DNA of 64,000 bases from an uncultured Hungatella sp. (GTDB lineage: Bacteria > Bacillota > Clostridia > Lachnospirales > Lachnospiraceae), in the NCBI GenBank assembly GCA_910585645.1, contig CAJUFP010000003.1:40014-104013 (forward strand), written 5' to 3'. The notes below the pieces were generated by a model. That model did no database searches, was not told the DNA's origin, and saw only the letters and a list, made by a program, of their open reading frames with translations. The first letter of the stretch is position 1, and each line of letters begins with the position of its first letter. A program made the translations under genes and the position numbers. Positions 25,389-33,530 of the stretch are shown piece after piece.

Positions 25389-26754
25389 ATATAAAGAGGA
25401 AAATTTGTTGCTCAGTTCCGGGGAGATGGATCAGATACAGGATATAGGATATGATTTTGAACTGTTATCAGTAAATACAGAATCACCGAAGGATGATTTG
25501 ATTACAAACTCTTTTCCGGATGACGGAAGCGGGATTTATTTTTATAACAATTATATGTATTTTGGAATGGATGAGGACAGTGCAAAAGAGTTCGACTCTA
25601 TGGATGGAGTTTTATATACAAAAAGTTATAAAGAGAATGATACGATTATGCTTCATATGAATGGAGATAAGGTGACGGACTATATTGACGCAAGCGATTT
25701 TTTGAAGGACGGAGATTATATACCGAGAACCCTGCAGTATTGGGAGGACAGTATTTTAGATTTTTATGGAATACGAGAAGAACTCCTTGTGAATTCGAAG
25801 ATATTGGGGTGTCAGGATGAGGACTTGTTGGCAATAGAAAAGTATACGGCAGAAGGGAGGATTGATTTAGATAAATTGATAAGTGGAGAGGAGATTATCC
25901 TTGTCGCGCCAGGATTTTCATTAAGTAAACAGAGCGGAAATCGGACGCTGATGAAGCGCAGGCTTCCGGGAAGCCAGGATGATGATGTGTACATGGATGA
26001 AAGTTTCGCGGTGGGCGATGTCATTACATTCTATGTGCTGCAGCCAAAGGACGCGGAGTTGAGTTTTGGAGCTGTTTCAGGCAAAGATGTCGCAGAACAC
26101 TTTGAAATGGTGAAGTGTGAATCCAAGGTGGGCGCTATCATAAATGATTATGTAGGCTGGTTTTCCCATGACAGAACGGCAAAACCATATACTTTGATCG
26201 TGGGCAATGGAGCATTCGATGAGTTTGGCTTGAAAGGTACGAATACAAGATTCCGCATTTATACGGATGATCATGCAGATGAGAGCGATATGACAAAGCG
26301 GATCTACAAAAAATATAGAGATATGGATTCTTCTATGGAGATAGAAAACAGGATGAGAAGTGAGCGGATTCATAAAACATATCTGTCCTTTTTGCGGACA
26401 ATAAATGGAGTATTTGTAATGTTATCGGCGTTTGCGTTTTTTTCTATATTAGTTATCCATATCATATTGCAGATTCTTTGTGAAAAGAAAACGGTTGGAC
26501 TGCTGTTCTTAAATGGTCTTTCACAGCGTCAGCTTTTTATTAACCTTGCAAAACAGATGATAAGGATTTGGGGAGTATCGATGTTTGTTTTTTGTTTGGC
26601 TTTTTATTTGATGGTGGGAGATGAGGCCGGAGATTTTATGTGGATCAGGAGTATTTTATTGTCAGGCGGGTTAATATTGGGAGTGCAGATTGGCGCTTTG
26701 GCGCCGTGTTATGTTTTTCTGAAGAAAAGGAGTGTGGTACAGTTGCTGGATTGA
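25294..26754 (+). CDS. FtsX-like ABC permease, C-terminal half (probable frameshift)
   Basis: The open frame begins at a TTG without an RBS and gives 486 aa: a membrane segment (about 8-28, VFIFFCILVMMWEYHM), a long extracytoplasmic domain (about 30-365), then three membrane segments with the FtsX coupling motif GLLFLNGLSQRQLFINLAKQM (about 400-430). It completes the two-unit permease begun at 24270. Lack of an RBS and a start inside the previous gene argue that it is not translated alone. No terminator is obvious after it; a new promoter lies at 26811. Confidence 0.7.
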   Translation: MGKENGYICVFIFFCILVMMWEYHMMSIYRYKYKEENLLLSSGEMDQIQDIGYDFELLSVNTESPKDDLITNSFPDDGSGIYFYNNYMYFGMDEDSAKEFDSMDGVLYTKSYKENDTIMLHMNGDKVTDYIDASDFLKDGDYIPRTLQYWEDSILDFYGIREELLVNSKILGCQDEDLLAIEKYTAEGRIDLDKLISGEEIILVAPGFSLSKQSGNRTLMKRRLPGSQDDDVYMDESFAVGDVITFYVLQPKDAELSFGAVSGKDVAEHFEMVKCESKVGAIINDYVGWFSHDRTAKPYTLIVGNGAFDEFGLKGTNTRFRIYTDDHADESDMTKRIYKKYRDMDSSMEIENRMRSERIHKTYLSFLRTINGVFVMLSAFAFFSILVIHIILQILCEKKTVGLLFLNGLSQRQLFINLAKQMIRIWGVSMFVFCLAFYLMVGDEAGDFMWIRSILLSGGLILGVQIGALAPCYVFLKKRSVVQLLD

Positions 26755-26810
26755 TGGGAAGGGAAATTTGTATTGTTCATTGCTGAAATTGATTTATTAT
26801 GAATATCATG

Positions 26811-26839
26811 TTGACATTTATGCAATATCGTTATATAGT
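26811..26839 (+). promoter_or_regulatory. Strong sigma-A promoter upstream of the small-peptide/BlaI region
   Basis: TTGACA (26811-26816) and TATAGT (26834-26839) are separated by exactly 17 bp in the 367-bp gap between the permease and blaI. Transcription would run through the small ORF at 26908 toward blaI. Confidence 0.75.
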
Positions 26840-26907
26840 ATAAATGTAATGTTTGTCTATTATGGTCACTTATATACTGATAAAATCAGCAATGATCTGT
26901 AGAAGGA

Positions 26908-27018
26908 GTGATAAAAATTATAGAAATATTTTTAGAAAGTTGTTGGAGCGTTTTTAATGTTATCGTACTTTTGGCTATCATTTATCTCATAGTCAAGATT
27001 GGTAAAAAGGTCCGTTGA
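26908..27018 (+). CDS. Candidate small single-span membrane peptide (33-36 aa)
   Basis: A short frame downstream of the promoter at 26811 encodes a hydrophobic span (SVFNVIVLLAIIYLIVKIG) with a basic tail (KKVR) and an acidic N-terminus. The RBS AGAAGGAG (26901-26908) overlaps the GTG at 26908, so translation may begin instead at the ATT codon at 26917, well spaced from the RBS. Small toxins, leaderless bacteriocins and regulatory peptides share this shape; none is recognised. It sits between an ABC exporter and a BlaI/M56 pair. Confidence 0.45.
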   Translation: MIKIIEIFLESCWSVFNVIVLLAIIYLIVKIGKKVR

Positions 27019-27039
27019 TAGTGGTTGTTTTTACAGTGA

Positions 27040-27055
27040 TACAAGCCAAGTTGTA
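27040..27055. promoter_or_regulatory. Possible BlaI-type operator
   Basis: TACAA (27040-27044) and TTGTA (27051-27055) form a dyad of the TACA/TGTA type recognised by BlaI/MecI regulators, about 65 bp before the blaI-like start. Half-sites are short, so confidence is low. Confidence 0.3.
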
Positions 27056-27120
27056 GAAAGCCTGGTAAGCTCTATAAAGAGAGGAGTACATATAAAAATT
27101 AAGAAAGGCAAAAATAAAGG

Positions 27121-27495
27121 ATGGAAAAATTAACCCCGGCGGAATACCGCTACATGAAGGTGATCTGGGAACACCCGGAGGGCATAACCAGCCATGAACT
27201 GTATAAACCATATACATTGACTATGGGAGGACAGTCTACCATCTTGCGCGGCATTGTTCGAAAGGGATTCGCCACATCTGTACAGAAAGGAAAACAGGTC
27301 TGCTATTATCCGGTGGGAACAAGGCTGGAATATGACAGGCAGGCTGTAAGCGAAAAGCTGGAGCGGAAGATGGGGATGCCTTCTATCAATATGCTGATGG
27401 CTGCCTTTTGCGGGCGGGATGAACTTAATGATGACGAAAAGAAAAAGCTGGACACCTTGATCCAGGAATTGGAGAGACAGAACAGCGATGGTTGA
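27121..27495 (+). CDS. BlaI/MecI/CopY family transcriptional regulator
   Basis: The 124-aa winged-helix repressor matches the penicillinase-repressor family: LTPAEYRYMKVIWEHPEGITSHEL at the N-terminus, the recognition region about residues 35-65, and a C-terminal dimerisation part. BlaI-type repressors bind as dimers and are cleaved when a partner M56 metallopeptidase senses a cell-wall signal. The next gene, overlapping by eight bases, is such a peptidase but is frameshifted, so this repressor may lack its sensor. No beta-lactamase gene is nearby; the ABC exporter upstream may be the target. Confidence 0.9.
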   Translation: MEKLTPAEYRYMKVIWEHPEGITSHELYKPYTLTMGGQSTILRGIVRKGFATSVQKGKQVCYYPVGTRLEYDRQAVSEKLERKMGMPSINMLMAAFCGRDELNDDEKKKLDTLIQELERQNSDG

Positions 27496-28884
27496 GAACA
27501 ATATTTTTTTAATATTGATTGTGGGATCTTTGACAGGAAGCGTTCTTTTTGGGGTGCTGTTGGCTATGGATCGGACGTTTGGAAAGTTTTATGTAAAGCA
27601 TATTTACAGGATAGCAAAAGTGGTTTTGCTCTTTCATTTTTGTTCCGCGGTAGCGGTTGTTTATGAATTCTTTTTCATTAAAACAAAGATAATCCCTTAT
27701 GAGTCAGAGGATTTTAAGTACATCATACAGACGCAGGGGTTGAACTTTTGGTTGATCGGATGGGTTATGGATATTATTTCAGCGGTTTTATTTGTCTGGC
27801 TTTTTGTATTTATTCTTTTGTTCCTTTTTTCAGTTGTCTACAGCATTTTGAGCCTGAGGAGAGAGAAAGGGATACTTACAGAGGTTTGCGACATTCGGCT
27901 GCATATTTTCAATGAGGTACAGCGTTCGCTTCAAATAAAAAGAACTATCAGGCTGTATGAACATCCCACGATCCGTTCTCCATATTTGGCAGGTATTTTC
28001 CGGCCGATGGTGGTTCTTCCGTCCGGCGATTACAGTGAGGATCAGTGACTATGTTTTTGCGCCACGAGTTGATCCATTATAAAAATCATGATCTGTTATA
28101 CAGGCTTATGATCGAGGTGGTGCAGAAAATTCATTGGTTTAATCCGGTCATATACGCCTTTTCATTAAAGTTTTATGAGATGAGCGAGCTGGCCTGCGAC
28201 AGGGAGGCTGTTGAGGGGATGGACACGACCCAGCGGGGGCAATACGCGCGGCTGTTGAGCTGTGCTATGAGCGGGAACGGCATGGTAAGGATGTTGGCAT
28301 CCTTTAGCAGTTATCAAAGAGTTGAGAGGAGAGTTTATCATATTATGGATCAGAAAAAGAAGAAGGTCAGTGAAGTATTCGCATTAGCAATGGTGATGGT
28401 TTTGGCTATATGTCCGGTTGCCTCTTACGGTGCCGTCTCTGTGACAAGCTGGACCGAGAACTTTTTGGTCAATGAATATATGAAGAAACATGATGTCATT
28501 CTGGAGCAGGAAGAATGTATCACGGATAACCTGGGAGATACGGAGGTGCGCATGAAAGGCGTGTTCGTCGGAACCGTGACCCGAGGAGATAATACGGTTA
28601 CGGATTTTGCGGTGAAAGCCAATGGAACCGTATTTTACACTTCTGAAAGTCTGAATGAAGGGGATAAGCTGATCATTGCTGTAATGTCCAAGAATATAAA
28701 TGATAGTTATATCGGCGGGATTTCTGACAGTAGTGGGAGGCGGGATTATGTGGCTTCTATGAAAGGCGCGCTTGTACATACATTTACCATAACTAAGTCA
28801 GGAGAGTATGAGATTTTCTTTCAGGGAAGAAACGGCAGCGGAGGGAATGACATCATCCTTAACGGCACGATAAGTATCGAGTAG
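27488..28884 (+). pseudogene. BlaR1-like M56 metallopeptidase sensor, frameshifted at about 28046
   Basis: Two open frames (27488-28048 and 28045-28884) together form one M56 protein. The first has three membrane segments (about residues 8-28, 40-60, 90-122) and ends LPSGDYSEDQ-stop; the second starts exactly where the family continues, with the zinc motif HELIH in FLRHELIHYKNHDLL and SELACDREAV. Adding one T at 28046 (CAG TTG ACT ATG) restores the frame and the usual Q-L-x-x-F-L-R-H-E order, so a one-base deletion is likely. The second part also has a membrane segment near its residue 110-130 and an extracellular domain. It overlaps the blaI-like gene by eight bases. Confidence 0.8.
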
Positions 28885-28886
28885 TG

Positions 28887-28915
28887 GATCACCCCGAAAC
28901 TATTTCGGGGTGATC
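28887..28915. terminator. Bidirectional terminator
   Basis: A perfect 13-bp stem GATCACCCCGAAA / TTTCGGGGTGATC with a 3-base loop lies between the convergent M56 gene and the minus-strand gene that ends at 28916. Confidence 0.85.
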
Positions 28916-29512
28916 TTAGTCTTTTGTTTCAGAAAAAATAAGACTCACCAATTCTGCTTCCGGCAGTCCGCCGCCTTTTTGGCGTACCCCAAACCCCAGA
29001 AAACATGTAACACCGTTTAGCTCATTCTCCCATCGGATTCTTTCCCGAAATTCAGAGGGAACTCCAGGCACATCGTCAATAACCGCTTTTTCGTCGCAGG
29101 TCTGTCGAAAGTTATCATAGACCTGTGTTTGGTTTCGGAATCCGCCGTACAGGATCGTTGCGAAACTTACGGCTTTCTCCCAATCTTTTTGAGGAATATT
29201 CGACGGGGATCCCTTTGAGGTGAGAAAGTTGATCTGCAGGATTCTTTTGCCGCTGCTTTCTACACTTGAAACGAATGCGGATGGCTGCCCCTGACTATTG
29301 TTAAGGGTATATAAAATATGTCCGTCTTTTACGACCTCTTCTTCCGCAATTTCCCAGACTAATCCGCTTTTGGACAGGGCGTCTTCCAACACCTGTCTCT
29401 GCAGAGGAAATGCCGGAACAGGCAGTCTATGGTTTTTATAGCTGTAGAATGCGGTGATGGTCGCGCAAAGCAGGATTACTATAAAAAACGATTTTTTGAT
29501 TTTATTTTGCAT
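28916..29512 (-). CDS. Secreted or membrane-anchored protein of unknown function
   Basis: No family recognised. The 198-aa product begins with a lysine-rich start and one hydrophobic segment (about residues 8-24, FFIVILLCATITAFYSY), so it is probably a membrane-anchored or exported protein with a soluble domain of about 170 residues outside the cell. The minus-strand RBS (GGAGG, from ccggaggatataaa) precedes the ATG. It faces away from the next plus-strand gene and shares the terminator at 28887 with the M56 gene. Confidence 0.75.
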   Translation of the reverse strand: MQNKIKKSFFIVILLCATITAFYSYKNHRLPVPAFPLQRQVLEDALSKSGLVWEIAEEEVVKDGHILYTLNNSQGQPSAFVSSVESSGKRILQINFLTSKGSPSNIPQKDWEKAVSFATILYGGFRNQTQVYDNFRQTCDEKAVIDDVPGVPSEFRERIRWENELNGVTCFLGFGVRQKGGGLPEAELVSLIFSETKD

Positions 29513-29714
29513 TTTATATCCTCCGGTAAAGTTCGATTATTTTAAGAAATCTCTTGTTAAAGGAGGTATATATTGATATGGTATTATAAGGGATAAAGAA
29601 AGTCAATATGAAAGATACAGGGACAAAGAGGGATTATATTGTAATTTTTATTGCCTGGCTGTATAATTGAAGCGAACAACAGACCAGAAGACCTTTTCGA
29701 AAGGGGCGGGGAAG

Positions 29715-31424
29715 ATGGCAGGCAAGGAGAGAATGAGAAAGCTTCCTGTAGGCATAGAAGATTTTAAGGAAATCCGAACAGAGGATTTTTACTATGTGGA
29801 TAAAACGGCATTGATCGGAGATCTGCTGAATAAATGGAGCAAAGTGAATCTTTTTACCAGGCCGCGCCGTTTCGGTAAGACTCTGAATATGAGTATGCTT
29901 AAATGTTTTTTTGAGATTGGCTGCGACAGCAGGCTGTTTGACGGCCTGAAGATTTCAGAGGACACACAGCTGTGCAGGGAATATATGGGCAGATTTCCGG
30001 TTGTGTCGGTCAGCTTAAAAAGCGTGGGGGCAGATGACTATGAGACTGCCCGCAGTTTGCTTATTGAGGCGGTGGGCAGGGAGGCAAGAAGGCTGCAGTT
30101 CCTCCTTGACAGCCCCTGGCTTTCTTTGGAAGATAAAAAAATGTTTTCCATGCTGATGGAGAACGCCATGGATGATGCCGGTCTGTTTTGCAGCCTGTAC
30201 CGGCTTTCGGAATTACTCCGGAAACATTATGGACTGAAAGTCATCATGCTGATTGACGAATATGACGTGCCTCTGGCAAAAGCCAGCGAAAGAGGATATT
30301 ATGAGCGGATGGTCACTCTGATCCGGGGAATGTTTGACCAGGCACTTAAGACCAACGACAACCTTTATTTTTCTGTATTGACAGGCTGTCTGCGGGTGGC
30401 CAAGGAGAGTATTTTCACGGGATTAAATAATCCGAAGATCTTTTCGGTCACAACAGCCCGGTTTGATGAGTATTTTGGCTTTACGGACGGGGAAGTGCAG
30501 GGGATGCTTGACTACTACGGGGTTGAGAACCGCTATGAGGCGGTAAAAGAATGGTATGACGGATATCGGTTTGGAAATGTGGATGTGTACTGTCCGTGGG
30601 ATGTGATCAATTACTGTGACGATTTGACCGATGATCAGGAACTGACTCCTAAAGACTACTGGTCCAATACCAGCGGCAATGAGATTGTGCGGCATTTTCT
30701 TGAACAGGTAAACAGTGGAGTGACAAAACGTGAGGTTGAGGCATTGATCGCCGGGGAAACGGTGACAAAAGACATTTATGAAGAACTGACTTACAACAGC
30801 CTGTATGGTTCCATAGAGAATCTATGGAGCGTGCTGCTTGCCGCAGGGTATCTGACTATGAGAGGGAAGCCGGAGGGAAGGAGCGTGTGTCTGGCTATAC
30901 CCAATATGGAGATCCGCAATATTTTTGCGGGACAGGTCATGGCTATGTTCAGGGAAGAGACGGGACAGGACGGAAAACTTCTTGAATCGTTCTGCGGTGC
31001 CCTGAAGGCGGGACAGGCAGAGAACGTGGAGGAGTTGTTTAACACCTATTTGAGCAAGACGATCAGCATCCGGGATACCTTTGTGAGGAAACCTATGAAA
31101 GAAAATTTTTATCATGGTATTCTGCTTGGTATTCTGGGATGGAAAAGCGGCTGGGATGTGAGATCTAACCAGGAGTCCGGAGACGGATACAGTGATATTT
31201 TTATCAGAATTGAAGATGAGGCCATAGGGATTGTCATAGAGGTAAAGTATGCGGAAAACAAAGATTATGACTCTGTGTGTGAAGGCGCCATTGAGCAGAT
31301 CAACAGAGGCAGGTATACTTTGGAATTGGAAGAAGACGGCTATGGGACGATCCTGAAATACGGGATTGCATGCTTTAAAAAGAAGTGCAGAGTGACAGTG
31401 GAAAAGGAAGGGGAGATTAGGTGA
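29715..31424 (+). CDS. AAA-ATPase-like protein with C-terminal PD-(D/E)XK nuclease domain
   Basis: The 569-aa protein has the AAA-ATPase-like family start KLPVGIEDFKEIRTEDFYYVDKT (about residues 9-31) and the family's variant P-loop TRPRRFGKTLNMSM (about 50-63), with IDEYDVPLA (about 180) as Walker B. A C-terminal domain (about 440-560) has the PD-(D/E)XK pattern GYSDIFIRI...IGIVIEVKYA. These proteins are abundant in gut Clostridia and Bacteroidetes and their role is not settled. The ATG at 29715 follows AAGGGGCGGGG; a TTG 16 codons upstream is less likely. It overlaps the next gene by one base. Confidence 0.87.
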   Translation: MAGKERMRKLPVGIEDFKEIRTEDFYYVDKTALIGDLLNKWSKVNLFTRPRRFGKTLNMSMLKCFFEIGCDSRLFDGLKISEDTQLCREYMGRFPVVSVSLKSVGADDYETARSLLIEAVGREARRLQFLLDSPWLSLEDKKMFSMLMENAMDDAGLFCSLYRLSELLRKHYGLKVIMLIDEYDVPLAKASERGYYERMVTLIRGMFDQALKTNDNLYFSVLTGCLRVAKESIFTGLNNPKIFSVTTARFDEYFGFTDGEVQGMLDYYGVENRYEAVKEWYDGYRFGNVDVYCPWDVINYCDDLTDDQELTPKDYWSNTSGNEIVRHFLEQVNSGVTKREVEALIAGETVTKDIYEELTYNSLYGSIENLWSVLLAAGYLTMRGKPEGRSVCLAIPNMEIRNIFAGQVMAMFREETGQDGKLLESFCGALKAGQAENVEELFNTYLSKTISIRDTFVRKPMKENFYHGILLGILGWKSGWDVRSNQESGDGYSDIFIRIEDEAIGIVIEVKYAENKDYDSVCEGAIEQINRGRYTLELEEDGYGTILKYGIACFKKKCRVTVEKEGEIR

Positions 31425-31981
31425 TGTCAGATATTTTTGATGAGAGCAGAATGATGCAGGCCTTGGGAAGATATGTTCCCGCCGGGGAGACGGTGAAGGC
31501 GGGAATCCACGGCATTGGGATTGATTCGGAGGTTAAGCAGATTTTCGGGAAATGCGTCCTTGTTGACGGCAGGCTTTACCCCGATGAAAATGGGGGCGTC
31601 CTTGAGGTGAGCAAAGAAAAGTATTCCAGATGCGACGTGTATATCGGCATTACGGAACATTATCTGATGGTTGTGGAATGTGAGGAGTACAAACATCACT
31701 ATGAGTTTAACCAGAACCCGGATCTGAGAGGAGCTGTGGTGAGGGAAGTACGAACCTGTATTCCCATTGAAGATATGGGGATCTGTTTTCCTCTGGCGGA
31801 GATTAAGAAATGTGAAATCAAAAATGGGTGGATGGGGTCAATGAACTGTTCCGTCACCATGAAAGACGGAAGCTTTCTCAAACTGATGTTTCCGAAACGG
31901 GGCGGACTGGGAAAGGGCATGCCTCACCATAAGGAGTATCGGGACGCGATCATCGCCCGGCTGGAGGGCGGGAATGGATAG
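31424..31981 (+). CDS. Hypothetical protein, possibly PH-like fold
   Basis: The 185-aa product is not assigned. It has alternating short beta-like segments (CDVYIGITEHYLMVVECEEY; CSVTMKDGSFLKLMFPKR) and a final amphipathic helix, the layout of bacterial PH-like domains, but this is inferred from pattern only. The start codon overlaps the stop of the AAA-ATPase-like gene (TGATG), so the two are likely co-translated. No membrane segment or signal peptide. Confidence 0.7.
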   Translation: MSDIFDESRMMQALGRYVPAGETVKAGIHGIGIDSEVKQIFGKCVLVDGRLYPDENGGVLEVSKEKYSRCDVYIGITEHYLMVVECEEYKHHYEFNQNPDLRGAVVREVRTCIPIEDMGICFPLAEIKKCEIKNGWMGSMNCSVTMKDGSFLKLMFPKRGGLGKGMPHHKEYRDAIIARLEGGNG

Positions 31982-32104
31982 GGATGATGTGTATGATTTG
32001 TTAATAGCCGAACCTGCCTCATAAAAGAGCCGGACGCTTCCCTGCCCTCAATACCTGCCTTCCCGCCGTCGTAAAAATCCCAATGCAAAAAAATCTATTT
32101 TCCT

Positions 32105-32132
32105 TTGCAAACAGGAGTATTTTTGCTATAAT
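32105..32132 (+). promoter_or_regulatory. Extended -10 promoter of the Asp23/Gls24 gene
   Basis: TATAAT (32127-32132) is preceded by TG with one base between (extended -10) and by TTGCAA (32105-32110), 16 bp upstream. Confidence 0.65.
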
Positions 32133-32165
32133 AGGGCTATTATAGGAACACAGGAGGTAATGATT

Positions 32166-32552
32166 GTGGCAGAAGCGGAGAACAGAAATACTCACAAGGT
32201 ATATGAGAAGGATAAAATCGGGGAAGTACAGATTGCGGATGAGGTGGTGGCCATTATCGCGGGGCTGGCGGCCACAGAGGTGGAGGGCGTGGACTCCATG
32301 GCAGGCAATATCACCAATGAGCTGGTGGGCAAGCTTGGCATGAAGAACCTTTCCAAAGGCGTGAAAGTGGACGTGACAGAGGAGCACGTGTCCGTGGACC
32401 TGTCTCTGAACATGAAGTACGGGTACAACATCCCGGCTGTTTCGGAGAAGGTGCAGGATAAGGTGAAGAGCGCGATTGAGAACATGACCGGACTCAATGT
32501 CCTGGATGTGAACATCAAGATAGCCGGCGTCAACATGGAAGAAGGACATTAG
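32166..32552 (+). CDS. Asp23/Gls24 family envelope stress protein
   Basis: The product (128 aa from GTG 32166) has the family core VYEKDKIGEVQIADEVVAIIAGLAATEVEGV followed by NVLDVNIKIAGVNM near the end. Asp23/Gls24 proteins associate with the membrane through AmaP and respond to alkaline or envelope stress; one copy beside nusB is common in Firmicutes. AGGAGG at 32152-32157 is eight bases from the GTG, but only two from an ATG at 32160, so GTG is chosen. A hairpin follows before nusB. Confidence 0.9.
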   Translation: MAEAENRNTHKVYEKDKIGEVQIADEVVAIIAGLAATEVEGVDSMAGNITNELVGKLGMKNLSKGVKVDVTEEHVSVDLSLNMKYGYNIPAVSEKVQDKVKSAIENMTGLNVLDVNIKIAGVNMEEGH

Positions 32553-32560
32553 AAATTATG

Positions 32561-32587
32561 GGAAAATGCGTCGTCGGCGCATTTTCC
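32561..32587 (+). terminator. Hairpin between the Asp23 gene and nusB
   Basis: Perfect 10-bp stem GGAAAATGCG / CGCATTTTCC with a 7-base loop. There is no T run after it, so it may be an attenuator or RNA-processing site rather than a full terminator. Confidence 0.6.
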
Positions 32588-32624
32588 TGTTCAAAAGAGG
32601 CGTACCTTACAGGAGGATTTGGAG

Positions 32625-33113
32625 ATGACCAGACGGGAGCTGCGGGAGCACTGTTTTAAGATGCTGTTCTGCACAAACTTTTATCCGGCAGAGGAGGCTG
32701 ACGAACAGCTGGAGCGATATTTTGAGACGCCTGAGGAAGATGAGACTACGCCGGAGGGGGTATCCCAGATTCTTCATCAGGTGGATATGGATGAAAAGGA
32801 CCAGGCCTATCTGCTGAAAAAGACAAAGGCAGTGGCTGAGCATGTGACAGGGCTGGACGCCAGGATCAATGAGGTGGCCCAGGGCTGGAAGACCAGCCGC
32901 ATGGGAAAGGCGGAGCTGACCATTTTGAGGCTGGCCCTCTATGAGATGGTGTATGACGATGAGATCCCGGAAAAGGTGGCCATCAATGAGGCGGTGGAGC
33001 TGGCCAAGAAGTTCGGCGGGGAGGACGCGCCCTCCTTTATCAACGGGGTTCTGGCAAAGCTGGTGAAGGACAAAAGCGATTCAGAAGACAAGATGGGGAC
33101 TCCAGAGCAGTAA
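32625..33113 (+). CDS. nusB: Transcription antitermination factor NusB
   Basis: RNA-binding all-helical protein that joins NusE on boxA RNA during rRNA transcription. The 162-aa product begins MTRRELREHCFKMLFCTNF and carries WKTSRMGKAELTILRLALYEM and EKVAINEAVELAKKFGGEDAPSFINGVLAKL, the conserved NusB C-terminal half. AGGAGG at 32611-32616 fits the ATG at 32625; a TTG two codons upstream is less likely. It heads the conserved cluster leading into xseA. Confidence 0.95.
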   Translation: MTRRELREHCFKMLFCTNFYPAEEADEQLERYFETPEEDETTPEGVSQILHQVDMDEKDQAYLLKKTKAVAEHVTGLDARINEVAQGWKTSRMGKAELTILRLALYEMVYDDEIPEKVAINEAVELAKKFGGEDAPSFINGVLAKLVKDKSDSEDKMGTPEQ

Positions 33114-33143
33114 GGGCTGCCGGCGGAGAAAGTGAGGGATCCA

Positions 33144-33459
33144 GCGGCGTCAGAAACCGGATTGGCGGAGAAAGTGAAGGGGCCAGTGGCGGCAGGAACC
33201 GGGCCGACGGAGGAAGTGAAGGAGCCAGCGGCGTCAGGAACCGGGCCGACGGAGAAAGCGAAGGAGCCGGCGGCGTCAGAAACCGGGCCGACGGAGAAAG
33301 TGAAGGAGCCAGCGGCGGCAAGGTCCGGGCCGACGGAGAAAGCGAAGGAACCAGCGACGTCAGGAACCGGGCCGACGGAGAAAGCGAAGGAGCCGGCGGC
33401 AGAAACCGGGCCGGCGGAGAAAGTGAAGGGGCCAGCAGCGTCAGGAATCGGGTCGACGG
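33144..33459 (+). repeat. 42-bp tandem repeat between nusB and xseA
   Basis: About seven units of 42 bp encode 14-residue repeats (AASGTGPTEKAKEP type). The array begins 30 bp after nusB and is in frame with xseA; one unit is three bases short. It occupies most of the 417 bp between nusB and the conserved start of xseA. Confidence 0.92.
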
Positions 33460-33530
33460 TACGAAAGGCTGGTCAGCAAGGTCAGCAGAGGGCGTCGGCG
33501 GTGTCAGGCGTGGAGACGGAAGTAAAATCT

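Noticed and set aside
28040..28055. Programmed frameshift in the M56 gene
   Set aside because: No slippery heptamer or stimulatory structure is seen at GATCAGTGACT; simple deletion is more economical.
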